From the NCBI GenBank assembly GCA_947495425.1, contig CANLYR010000012.1, forward strand, positions 1 to 64,000: a stretch of DNA of 64,000 bases. Direction: 5' to 3'. Origin of the DNA: an uncultured Aquimarina sp. Its GTDB lineage: Bacteria; Bacteroidota; Bacteroidia; Flavobacteriales; Flavobacteriaceae. Shown in pieces: positions 9,228 through 17,326 of this stretch; positions within the stretch are counted from its first letter, which is position 1; the number at the start of each line of letters is the position of its first letter. The translations under genes and the position numbers were made by a program. Below the pieces are notes generated by a model, which did no database searches, was not told the origin of the DNA, and saw only the letters and a list, made by a program, of their open reading frames with translations.

Positions 9228-9746
9228 TTGCAAGGTAGGGGTGAAAAGTTGAGTTCTTCTGAGTTTAAGATCATTTTTGATGAGCATTATCAATGGCTTT
9301 GTAATTATGTTTTTAAATTATCTGGAGATTTAAATCTTGCCGAAGATATCGTTCAGGAAGTCTTTATTGATATCTGGAATAAAAGGACAAGAATTACAAT
9401 ACATTCTCTCAGGAGTTATCTTTTTAGATCTTGTCATAATCGTTTTTTAGAATATTTAAGAAAAAATAAAACAAATCTTAATAGAACCAGCCTTGATGAT
9501 ATCAAACTAGAAACTCTCTATGAATTGTATAAAGAAGAAGAGGATTTAGAAAATGAAAGAATAGAGAAACTATCTCGGGCAATAGAGATGTTACCTCCTA
9601 AATGTAAACAAGCTTTTAAGTTGAGCAAGTTTGAAAATTTAAAATATAAAGAAATTGCCGAGGTAATGGGAATTTCGATTAAAACTGTAGAAATCCATCT
9701 TTCAAAGGCGTTATCTCGTTTGCGAAGTATTTCATCTACACTCTAG
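9228..9746 (+). CDS. FecI-like ECF sigma-70 factor
   Basis: A protein of up to 172 residues with sigma region 2 (about 15-80, DLNLAEDIVQEVFIDIW) and region 4 (about 112-168, with the helix-turn-helix EIAEVMGISIKTVEIHLSKA). There is no ATG start: in-frame TTG codons lie at 9228 and 9249. The second is preceded by a purine-rich run (aaggtaggggtg) at good spacing and would give a protein beginning MSSSEFKIIFDEHY, so 9249 is the likelier start; the longer frame is recorded here. It is divergent from fecR and the receptor, whereas this trio is often all in one direction. It presumably transcribes the fecR-receptor unit. Confidence 0.88.
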   Translation: MQGRGEKLSSSEFKIIFDEHYQWLCNYVFKLSGDLNLAEDIVQEVFIDIWNKRTRITIHSLRSYLFRSCHNRFLEYLRKNKTNLNRTSLDDIKLETLYELYKEEEDLENERIEKLSRAIEMLPPKCKQAFKLSKFENLKYKEIAEVMGISIKTVEIHLSKALSRLRSISSTL

Positions 9747-9756
9747 GTGCAGTTCC

Positions 9757-10104
9757 TTAAGAATTGTCACCATTCCTTGCCGATATAAGCTTAAAATCTT
9801 TATCAACTTTAATGATAATTTTCTTACCTGTATGCAAGTTGACCATTTTCCACCTAAATCCGTAAGAGGTTTCAAAAATTGCTGATCTTGCCATTTTTTT
9901 TAGATCAACACCATCAATATTTTCGATGATTTGACCTGCTAATAAATCAATTCCTCGTTGTTTTTCTTCCTGAGCAGATAATTTGCGATCGCGAGGGTTT
10001 TGTGGAAATTCTGATGAGGTTGATGATGGTTGTTCTTTACCGGAACTATTTGGGTACATGAGTGTACAAGAAAATATCAAAAGTGATAGTATGTAATTTT
10101 TCAT
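9757..10104 (-). CDS. small secreted or lipoprotein of unknown function
   Basis: A 115-residue protein with a short signal sequence, MKNYILSLLIFSC, in which C13 could be a lipidation site, followed by a Ser/Pro-rich linker and a charged C-terminal domain (about 50-110). I do not recognise the domain; segments such as FRWKMVNLHTGKKIIIKVD suggest a small beta structure, loosely like PepSY-type modules. It converges with the sigma factor gene with a gap of only 10 nt. A perfect inverted repeat lies 15-40 nt upstream of its start. Confidence 0.6.
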   Translation of the reverse strand: MKNYILSLLIFSCTLMYPNSSGKEQPSSTSSEFPQNPRDRKLSAQEEKQRGIDLLAGQIIENIDGVDLKKMARSAIFETSYGFRWKMVNLHTGKKIIIKVDKDFKLISARNGDNS

Positions 10105-10118
10105 ATTCTGGGGTTTAG

Positions 10119-10144
10119 AATTACATACTTTACAATATGTAATT
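10119..10144. promoter_or_regulatory. inverted repeat upstream of small lipoprotein gene
   Basis: A perfect 9-bp inverted repeat (aattacata / tatgtaatt) with an 8-nt spacer, ending 15 nt before the start codon at 10104. Size and position suit a dimeric repressor site or the 5' leader of the transcript. The rest of 10145-10347 is AT-rich and shows nothing else. Confidence 0.4.
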
Positions 10145-10347
10145 ACATGGGGTTACTATGTATTATCATATGTACTTGTTATAGTGCTTCAACAATAATC
10201 TAATTTAGGGGTATTGTAAAACTAAAGGTAAATTACTCTCTTTATGACATTTTTTTGTTAAAAAACATTGAAATTATCTTAAAAATTGAATTTTTACTTA
10301 GTAATACTAAGAATTTGGCAGTAAACCTTACTTTTTGTGAGGGAATA

Positions 10348-11493
10348 CTATTTCTCTTTCTCTATGGTATACAATGCGCTACCTAGTTGTGCCAGAAAGG
10401 GTATGCCTATATCATCGTATTCATAATGATCATCATTAAATATTCCATTTTTGTTCACATGCACAGTCGCTGTGAGAATAAACTCGATGTTATTTTTTGT
10501 ATCGTGGATGTATGAGCAATCTGTTAGATAACCGTAAGCATATCCAACTTTATTGAAGATTTTAATATGCTCGGGGATATCATTTTTTGAGTCTCCAAAA
10601 ATGAAAAACTTACCATAAGAATCATAAAATTCATTTTTGTCATACCCAGCTTGGTAGGGTAGTGTGCTCATGGCGTTTAATACAAATTCATAATCGTTTG
10701 CACTGATCGTGAAACGTTGATTTTTCGTGTACATTTCAGGAAACTGTATGCGCTTCATCATTTCATGCAATGACCTGAGAGGAAGATAGTTTTTTTTAGA
10801 AAAATCTTTAGGGTGCTGGATTAGCGTATCATTGTCAATATACCCTTTACCTTTCGAAACCTTACGTAATGAGAAATTAGGTTGTATCGAATTTTTTATG
10901 CTTTCTTGTTGGTATATAGTTGTACTATCATGTATGTCTTCTTTGAATGTCGTGGATTGTGTTGTGCGGTTATCTGCATCATCAGTTGATAAGCGATGAG
11001 TAATCCTGGCTTTAATTTTTTTAGACTTTAGTTTTTGATTTATATAATCCTGGCCCAGAAATTCAAACAAGCGGTTATATGCCTGATTACTACTAACTGC
11101 AAAAATTTTAATAATTTCTTGCTCAATATTGGTATACAATGTATCCTGTTGTGTTTTGAAATTGGTCTTTCTATTCAGCTTAATTCCACTTTCTCGTAGT
11201 TCTTCAAGTTTTTCTAAAGCGATTAACGCTATTGGAAATTTAACAGTGCTTGCAGGATAAAAATAGATACTGTCATTTACATTAAACTCAAAGTTTCTAA
11301 AGCTAGGCACATTATTTTGATCTCGATCGATCTGAGTGTACATGATTTGAAGTTCATAATTTTCGGGATCTTCCATTATTTTTTTGATAGCTTCAGAATC
11401 TGATTCAAGAGCAACTTCTAATGGTGTTTTCGATGAACATGCGAGTATAATAGAAGTAGTAATGGTGAAAAAAACTTTTGAAATGAGTTTCAT
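10348..11493 (-). CDS. lipoprotein of the class A beta-lactamase-like serine hydrolase family
   Basis: A 381-residue lipoprotein (lipobox IILAC, C19). The penicillin-binding fold motifs are present: SxxK at S82-K85 (STVK) in YPASTVKFPIALIALEK, an S-x-N motif at S134-N136 (in VSSNQAYN), and KVG at 315-317 in the place of KTG. It is longer than ordinary class A enzymes (about 290 residues) because of an insert about 165-230. The general-base Glu of the omega loop is not obvious. Proteins like this are often annotated as serine hydrolases without proven beta-lactam activity. It stands alone and divergent from the VWA-ATPase operon. A periplasmic peptidase or amidase role is as likely as resistance. 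Confidence 0.78.
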   Translation of the reverse strand: MKLISKVFFTITTSIILACSSKTPLEVALESDSEAIKKIMEDPENYELQIMYTQIDRDQNNVPSFRNFEFNVNDSIYFYPASTVKFPIALIALEKLEELRESGIKLNRKTNFKTQQDTLYTNIEQEIIKIFAVSSNQAYNRLFEFLGQDYINQKLKSKKIKARITHRLSTDDADNRTTQSTTFKEDIHDSTTIYQQESIKNSIQPNFSLRKVSKGKGYIDNDTLIQHPKDFSKKNYLPLRSLHEMMKRIQFPEMYTKNQRFTISANDYEFVLNAMSTLPYQAGYDKNEFYDSYGKFFIFGDSKNDIPEHIKIFNKVGYAYGYLTDCSYIHDTKNNIEFILTATVHVNKNGIFNDDHYEYDDIGIPFLAQLGSALYTIEKEK

Positions 11494-11615
11494 GCTTGTG
11501 TAGAATTATTTTGTAATGTAAGATAAAAGGTGCGTGCCTACAAAATATATGTTAATTATTAAATTTCAGAGGCATTCAAATTTACTGAGTTATAAAATTA
11601 TAGTAATTTTAGAAT

Positions 11616-12746
11616 ATGAAAAAGAAAAAGAAAATTTTTAAGAAAGGCTTTTCTTTTAAACTTTATGAAGCACAAGAACAATCTCCGTTTGAAAAGCTTT
11701 TTGATATTTTTCAGGAAATTATTACCCATACCTCTGGCGATCTCGACGAAGCTTTGGATTGGATGAAAGAACTTGATAAGGAATATCAATTAACTGATGA
11801 TGCGTATACATTGGATGATTTTGTGGAGGACTTAAAGAAGAAGGGATATATTCGTGAAGAGATAAAGCCGGATGGAAAAGGAGGGATGTCGATTACAGCT
11901 AAAACCGAACAAGCTATTCGCAAACGTGCTCTAGATCAAATTTTTGGAAAACTAAAGCGAAGCGGGTCAGGAAATCATCGAACAAATTATACAGGTAGGG
12001 GAGATGAACACGCTGGAGAGTTTCGTAACTATCAGTATGGTGATTCTTTAGAACGTATTTCGATTACTGAAAGTCTCAAAAATGCCCAGATTAATCATGG
12101 TATAGGAGATCTTAATCTTACAGAAGATGATTTGGTGGTCGAGGAAACTCAGTTCAAAGCTCAGATGAGTACGGTATTGATGATTGATATTAGTCATAGT
12201 ATGATTTTGTATGGTGAAGATCGTATCACCCCTGCAAAAAAGGTCGCCATGGCACTAGCAGAGCTTATTACAACGCGATACCCAAAGGACACCTTAGATA
12301 TACTCGTTTTTGGTAATGATGCCTGGCCAATTGCTATCAAAGATCTCCCATATTTGCAAGTAGGCCCATATCACACAAATACAGTGGCAGGTTTACAATT
12401 GGCGATGGATATGCTGCGTAGAAAGCGCAATACAAATAAGCAAATTTTTATGATTACCGATGGGAAACCAAGTTGTCTGAGGATGCCAGATGGACAATAT
12501 TATAAAAATAGTAACGGCTTAGACCAACATATCGTTAATAAATGCTATATGATGGCACAACAAGCTCGCAAATTGCACATACCCATAACTACGTTTATGA
12601 TTGCGCAAGATCCATATCTTATGCAATTTGTAAGAGAGTTTACCCATGCCAACCAAGGCAAAGCATTTTATACTGGCCTCAAAGGTCTAGGTGAAATGAT
12701 TTTTGAGGATTATGAAACCAATAGAAAAAAGAGAATTAAAGGGTAG
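11616..12746 (+). CDS. VWA-domain protein partner of MoxR-like ATPase
   Basis: A 376-residue soluble protein. The N-terminal half (1-175) is helical and charged. A von Willebrand factor A domain follows (about 183-370) with a complete MIDAS: DISHS at 191-195, T254/T256, and TDGKP with D282. Such VWA proteins act with MoxR/magnesium-chelatase-like AAA+ ATPases to remodel or load cofactors into protein complexes. The partner gene follows after 51 nt on the same strand, so the two form one transcription unit. The client is unknown; none of the neighbours is an obvious metalloenzyme target. Confidence 0.85.
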   Translation: MKKKKKIFKKGFSFKLYEAQEQSPFEKLFDIFQEIITHTSGDLDEALDWMKELDKEYQLTDDAYTLDDFVEDLKKKGYIREEIKPDGKGGMSITAKTEQAIRKRALDQIFGKLKRSGSGNHRTNYTGRGDEHAGEFRNYQYGDSLERISITESLKNAQINHGIGDLNLTEDDLVVEETQFKAQMSTVLMIDISHSMILYGEDRITPAKKVAMALAELITTRYPKDTLDILVFGNDAWPIAIKDLPYLQVGPYHTNTVAGLQLAMDMLRRKRNTNKQIFMITDGKPSCLRMPDGQYYKNSNGLDQHIVNKCYMMAQQARKLHIPITTFMIAQDPYLMQFVREFTHANQGKAFYTGLKGLGEMIFEDYETNRKKRIKG

Positions 12747-12797
12747 ACTAAACATAAAACTTAGTGTAGAATATATTGTTATAGAGAAAAAATAATT

Positions 12798-14264
12798 ATG
12801 AAATTAGAAAATATAAAGACATTCGGTCAACTTAAAGAAGTAGGATATAAAAGTAAATCCATAAAAGATGAACTTCGAGATAATTTAAGAACTAAAATTA
12901 GCAACAATCAGGATACGTTTACGGGAATACATGGCTATGAGAATACTGTAATACCAGAGTTAGAGAGAGCAATTCTTTCTCGTCATAATGTTAACTTACT
13001 AGGATTAAGAGGGCAAGCAAAAACGCGATTAGCCCGACAGATGATTAATCTATTAGATGAATGGATTCCTGTTATAGAAGGATCAGAGATTAATGACGAT
13101 CCTTTTCACCCGATTTCGAGATATGCTGTCAATCAATTAGCCGAAAAAGGAGATGATGCACCTATAAGCTGGCTGCATCGATCTGATCGGTTTTCAGAAA
13201 AATTGGCAACCCCAGATGTAACAGTAGCAGATATCATAGGAGATGTAGATCCTATAAAAGCTGCAAATCTAAAATTGAGCTATGCCGATGATCGTGTCAT
13301 ACATTTCGGGATGATTCCCAGAGCTAATCGAAGTATTTTTGTGATTAATGAACTTCCTGATTTACAAGCTAGGATTCAAGTGGCGTTGTTTAATATTTTG
13401 CAAGAAGGAGATATACAAATTAGAGGTTTTAAATTGCGGTTACCTTTGGATATTCAATTTATATTTACAGCAAATCCAGAAGATTATACGAATCGAGGTA
13501 GTATCGTAACCCCTTTGAAAGATAGAATAGGGTCGCAAATTTTAACACATTACCCAGAAACGATAGAAATAGCCAAGACGATCACTCAGCAAGAAGCAAA
13601 ATTGGATGATCGGCAAAGTAATTTGGTCTATGTGCCAGAAATCGCAAAAGACCTTCTGGAACAAATTAGTTTTGAAGCACGTGAAAGTGAGTTTATAGAT
13701 CATAAGAGTGGTATAAGTGCCAGGATGAGTATTACGGGGTATCAAAATCTATTGAGTACAGCTGAGCACCGTGCATTACGATCTGGTGACGATAATACAT
13801 CACTAAGGCTAAGTGATTTTATCGGACTCATTCCCTCTATAACAGGAAAGGTTGAACTAGTTTATGAAGGAGAACAAGAAGGAGCAGCATCTGTAGCACA
13901 TTCGTTAATTTCAGATTCAATAAAAACAGTATTTCCAGAATACTTTCCTGCTATAGAGAAACTTGAAAAAGAGGATTATGCGAGTCCTTACCAAGAGTTG
14001 ATTAATTGGTTTTTTGAAGAAAGCGGTTTTGAATTACTTGATGATTTATCTGATCAGGAGTACAAAGCAAAGCTTGATGCCATACAACCATTGGATGATT
14101 TGATAAAGAAATATCAATCAGATACAAAAAAAGAAGATCATTATTTTATAAAAGAATTTTTATTATGGGGGTTGGTAGAATATAAAAAATTGAGCAAACA
14201 TCGACTTTCAGAAGGATTTCAATTTAACGATCTATATGGGAGTTATATCAGTGGACTTAATTGA
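12798..14264 (+). CDS. MoxR / magnesium chelatase I-like AAA+ ATPase
   Basis: A 488-residue AAA+ ATPase. It has Walker A GLRGQAKT (69-76), a Walker B of the form IFVINEL (180-186) where Asn replaces the usual Asp before Glu185, sensor-1 Asn in FTANPEDYTNRG (N226), and an arginine-finger candidate R243 in PLKDRIGSQI. The C-terminal part (about 340-488) is helical and lacks similarity I recognise. It pairs with the VWA gene just upstream, as in other MoxR-VWA systems where ATP hydrolysis remodels a client held by the VWA protein. The gene ends 4 nt from the convergent DUF1853 gene, and its terminator lies inside that gene. Confidence 0.86.
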   Translation: MKLENIKTFGQLKEVGYKSKSIKDELRDNLRTKISNNQDTFTGIHGYENTVIPELERAILSRHNVNLLGLRGQAKTRLARQMINLLDEWIPVIEGSEINDDPFHPISRYAVNQLAEKGDDAPISWLHRSDRFSEKLATPDVTVADIIGDVDPIKAANLKLSYADDRVIHFGMIPRANRSIFVINELPDLQARIQVALFNILQEGDIQIRGFKLRLPLDIQFIFTANPEDYTNRGSIVTPLKDRIGSQILTHYPETIEIAKTITQQEAKLDDRQSNLVYVPEIAKDLLEQISFEARESEFIDHKSGISARMSITGYQNLLSTAEHRALRSGDDNTSLRLSDFIGLIPSITGKVELVYEGEQEGAASVAHSLISDSIKTVFPEYFPAIEKLEKEDYASPYQELINWFFEESGFELLDDLSDQEYKAKLDAIQPLDDLIKKYQSDTKKEDHYFIKEFLLWGLVEYKKLSKHRLSEGFQFNDLYGSYISGLN

Positions 14265-14268
14265 TAGT

Positions 14269-15090
14269 TTACCACCATACTACAAAAAATCGGTCATAAG
14301 AATTTTCTCCACGCTTCATCCAGAGGAGTGGAGATTTTTTTTGCTTATAGTGTAGCTGCACTTCATCATATATATTATCAAATGGTAACCAGATATTACA
14401 ATCTTGAGGTTTTATAATCCATTCCTGCTTTGTAGGAATATGAAATTGATGCGAACCATAGACTTGCGAAATAAATTCTTCAAAATTAATCCAATATCCT
14501 ACAATACACTTATTATTGAGAAGAGGTAATGATTTATTCAGGTATGATAGCGGAACGAATAGATTACCTAAGAAACATACTTGTTGCTTTATGTTTTGTT
14601 CTATTTTCAAGTTTTCTAAAATAGGCCTGGTTTCACTTTTGAAGAGTAAGGGCAGTTGTTTGTTTTTTAATTTATCGATCTTTTCTAGTAAAGAATCCTT
14701 GCGATTGGGACCTATCCATCGATTAAGTTCACTTTCTGTATCTGGATCGTATACATAGAATTTATAAATCAGCTCTATGTGTAAGACCTCTTTCTTACGA
14801 AGATCTAGTATTATAAAATCAAGTTCTCCGATAGTTATTCTGTCTTTAAATACCTGTAGGTTTTTAGCTATGATTTTGTAGCGTTGAGATGCAGTAATGC
14901 AATATTCAAAAAACGACTCTATACGCTTGCCCAGCACTTCATTTTCTCTAATAGCAATTTCTACCCTTTTTGGCATACTAGACGATATAGATAGTTTTTT
15001 GAAATCAAACTGCTCTAACTCAAATAAAATATTAGTATTCCACAGTACATTACTATCCAAAAAGCCTGAATATTGATGAGTTAATGACAT
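14269..15090 (-). CDS. DUF1853 family protein
   Basis: A 273-residue cytoplasmic protein. The start is the ATG at 15090, which overlaps the stop codon of the hybrid kinase upstream (TAATG), so the two should be translationally coupled. A longer frame beginning at 15186 would overlap the kinase gene by 97 nt and is unlikely. Conserved DUF1853 features are GELDF (88-92), HIELIYKF (104-111) and WIGPNRKD (125-132). The GELD / E-x-x-x-K layout resembles a PD-(D/E)XK nuclease core, which would need a structural check. Coupling to a sensor kinase is not a context I associate with DUF1853. Confidence 0.78.
   Translation of the reverse strand: MSLTHQYSGFLDSNVLWNTNILFELEQFDFKKLSISSSMPKRVEIAIRENEVLGKRIESFFEYCITASQRYKIIAKNLQVFKDRITIGELDFIILDLRKKEVLHIELIYKFYVYDPDTESELNRWIGPNRKDSLLEKIDKLKNKQLPLLFKSETRPILENLKIEQNIKQQVCFLGNLFVPLSYLNKSLPLLNNKCIVGYWINFEEFISQVYGSHQFHIPTKQEWIIKPQDCNIWLPFDNIYDEVQLHYKQKKSPLLWMKRGENSYDRFFVVWW
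14306..14342 (+). terminator. terminator of the VWA-ATPase operon, inside the convergent gene
   Basis: A 7-bp stem (tctccac / gtggaga) with a 15-nt loop followed by eight T residues on the plus strand, 42 nt after the ATPase stop codon. It lies inside the 3' coding end of the DUF1853 gene on the other strand. Confidence 0.75.
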
Positions 15091-17165
15091 TAATGGTTGG
15101 GTTGATGTTTTTTTGAAGTAAAATATTTTGTAATAAGGGGTTGGAGGATTTTTCGATCTACGGGTTTTGAAATAAAGTCGTCGCATCCTGCATCAAGTGC
15201 TCTTTTGATATCTTCTTCTGTGGAATACGCAGTTTGAGCGATAACAGGTAGTTTTGGTCTAATTTTCTTAATAGACTTTGTGGCATCATACCCATCCATG
15301 ATTGGCATTTTTATATCCATTAAAACCAGATCAATGCTATTGTCATTTTTGCATAAGTCTAATGCTTCTTTTCCATCTTTTGCTCGATGAATAATAAAAT
15401 CATAGCCTTGCATTTTGATAAGCACTGTTTTTAAGAATAAAAAATTGATTTCTCCATCTTCTGCTATAAGAATGATCTGTTTTTCTAATTTTGAAGGTTG
15501 CTTCATATAATTTAATGATGTTCTTACGATATTTGATTGTATAGCATTTTGTGGTAAAATAATTGTAAAAGTTGTTCCTTTTTCTTCTTCAGATACAAGT
15601 TGAACTTTACCACCAATTACGGCTGTATTCTCTTTTACCAAAGTGAGTCCTAAGCCGTAACTACCGTGGTTTTTGAATGTTTCTTTTTCTAATTGAGAAA
15701 AATATTTAATTATATTTTTCTTAGCGTCACTTTGTATACCAACTCCAGTATCTTCAATAGAAATGACAATAGATTGCTTTTCTATTTTACAAGAGATTTT
15801 TACATATCCTGCCTTAGTATGTTGTATGGCATTGTCTATTATGTTGCTCAAAACCGTATTGAGCTTTGCTTTATCTATCAATATCAAGTTATAATCACCG
15901 GGTAATTCATTTTCAAAATACAGTGTTATATTTTTTTCTTTTGCCCGAAATTCAAACATTGATAGTAATGTGTTAATCAATAGGGTTAGGTTTGTTTTTT
16001 CGATGTGTACTTCAACTTGTTTGGATTGCAGCTTGGCAATCTCTAGAATATCTTCAATAGTACTAATGAGTTGGTTTCCACTATTTATAATGACTTGTGT
16101 ATATTCTCGCCTTTTGTTTTCTGTAAGATTATAATCGTTTAATGATTCTGAAAAATTGACAATACCATTCATCGGAGTACGGATTTCATGGGAAATATTG
16201 CGTATAAAATTTGTTTTTAGTCGATCACTTTCTTCAGCATTTTCTTTCGCACTCCTAAGCTCTTTTGTTTTTTGTCTGATTTTATACTTTAGATATTTGC
16301 TTATTGATAGTATTGTTAATAAAAGCCCAATGGATATTGCTGAGAAGATAATCCAAAATGTGGTTTTCTGATAAAACGGAGTAACTATTTCAAAAAGCCA
16401 ATTGTCTAGTATGTCTTGTTCTTCTTTTCGGGATATATTTCGTGTAGCTTTAGAGATGATTTCGGATAGTCTTTTATTCTTTTTGAATACTGCGATTCCA
16501 GAATTATAAATAAAATTTGTTTCTCCTGCGATCTTAAGATTGTTGAGGTTTTTTGTTCTAATTAAATAATGAACTACAGCTTTGGGTCCAACATAGGCAT
16601 CATATTCACCTGAATTTAGTTTTTGTAAACATGTAAGTTCATCTTTTTCGATGACAAACTTTTGTTTTGGATATTTTTGCTTTAGAATTTCATAAATAGC
16701 ATAATCTTCTGGCAACACTATGGTTTTATGCCTAAAATCAGAAATTTTTGTTCCATCAGAAACATCTTTTCGAGTTACAATGGCATGCGGGCTTTCGAAT
16801 AATTGAGCATAAAAATTCAAATAAGATTTTCGGCCATCTGTTGGGTTCATTTCTATGATAATGTCAACTTCTTCTTTTTCAACAGCATCCATTAATTTAG
16901 GCCAGGTGCTATAATACTTCTTTTTAAAGGTGTAATCGATTTTTTGCTCTATACGTTCTAAGTATTCTGTAAAAATACCGTCGACATTCCCCTGATTATT
17001 AATAAGTTGATAAGGGGGGTGGTATGGGTAAATTGCTGCAGTAATACTATCTTGCTGTAGTAACCATTCCTGCTCAGCATTACTTAATACTTTTTCTTTC
17101 GAACAAGATAAAAATAATATGAGTACTACAATAGCAGGTAAGAAACGAGACAGTTTTCTAAACAT
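15090..17165 (-). CDS. BvgS-like hybrid sensor histidine kinase (SBP3-HisKA-HATPase-REC)
   Basis: A 691-residue hybrid kinase. It has a signal sequence with a lipobox-like FLSC (C21), a periplasmic solute-binding domain of the family 3 type (about 38-262), a membrane helix 269-287, a HisKA box NISHEIRTPMNG with H326, an HATPase with N445 and DTGVGI (472-477), a G2 region YGLGL (503-507), and a receiver domain 563-683 with phospho-acceptor D617 and K667. All catalytic residues are present. It is the last of three tandem paralogues and is coupled to the DUF1853 gene by TAATG. No DNA-binding response regulator is adjacent, so the receiver must act through a phosphotransfer protein elsewhere or by protein contact. 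Confidence 0.88.
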   Translation of the reverse strand: MFRKLSRFLPAIVVLILFLSCSKEKVLSNAEQEWLLQQDSITAAIYPYHPPYQLINNQGNVDGIFTEYLERIEQKIDYTFKKKYYSTWPKLMDAVEKEEVDIIIEMNPTDGRKSYLNFYAQLFESPHAIVTRKDVSDGTKISDFRHKTIVLPEDYAIYEILKQKYPKQKFVIEKDELTCLQKLNSGEYDAYVGPKAVVHYLIRTKNLNNLKIAGETNFIYNSGIAVFKKNKRLSEIISKATRNISRKEEQDILDNWLFEIVTPFYQKTTFWIIFSAISIGLLLTILSISKYLKYKIRQKTKELRSAKENAEESDRLKTNFIRNISHEIRTPMNGIVNFSESLNDYNLTENKRREYTQVIINSGNQLISTIEDILEIAKLQSKQVEVHIEKTNLTLLINTLLSMFEFRAKEKNITLYFENELPGDYNLILIDKAKLNTVLSNIIDNAIQHTKAGYVKISCKIEKQSIVISIEDTGVGIQSDAKKNIIKYFSQLEKETFKNHGSYGLGLTLVKENTAVIGGKVQLVSEEEKGTTFTIILPQNAIQSNIVRTSLNYMKQPSKLEKQIILIAEDGEINFLFLKTVLIKMQGYDFIIHRAKDGKEALDLCKNDNSIDLVLMDIKMPIMDGYDATKSIKKIRPKLPVIAQTAYSTEEDIKRALDAGCDDFISKPVDRKILQPLITKYFTSKKHQPNH

Positions 17166-17326
17166 TATATAGGTTTTACGAGCAGTTTCTTTAACACTTT
17201 ATTAATAAAGATAAGGTAATAGTAACACTTTTAAAAGTGCAAGACCTTAAAAAATATGTAAGTATTGAAAATGAATGTTTATTTACCCTAAGCAAATTTA
17301 GGATATACAACATGAATCATTGATCA

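Noticed and set aside
15091-15186. Longer start for the DUF1853 gene
   Set aside because: It would overlap the kinase gene by 97 nt and add a basic stretch; the ATG at 15090 overlaps the kinase stop as TAATG and starts a sequence that looks like the protein N-terminus.
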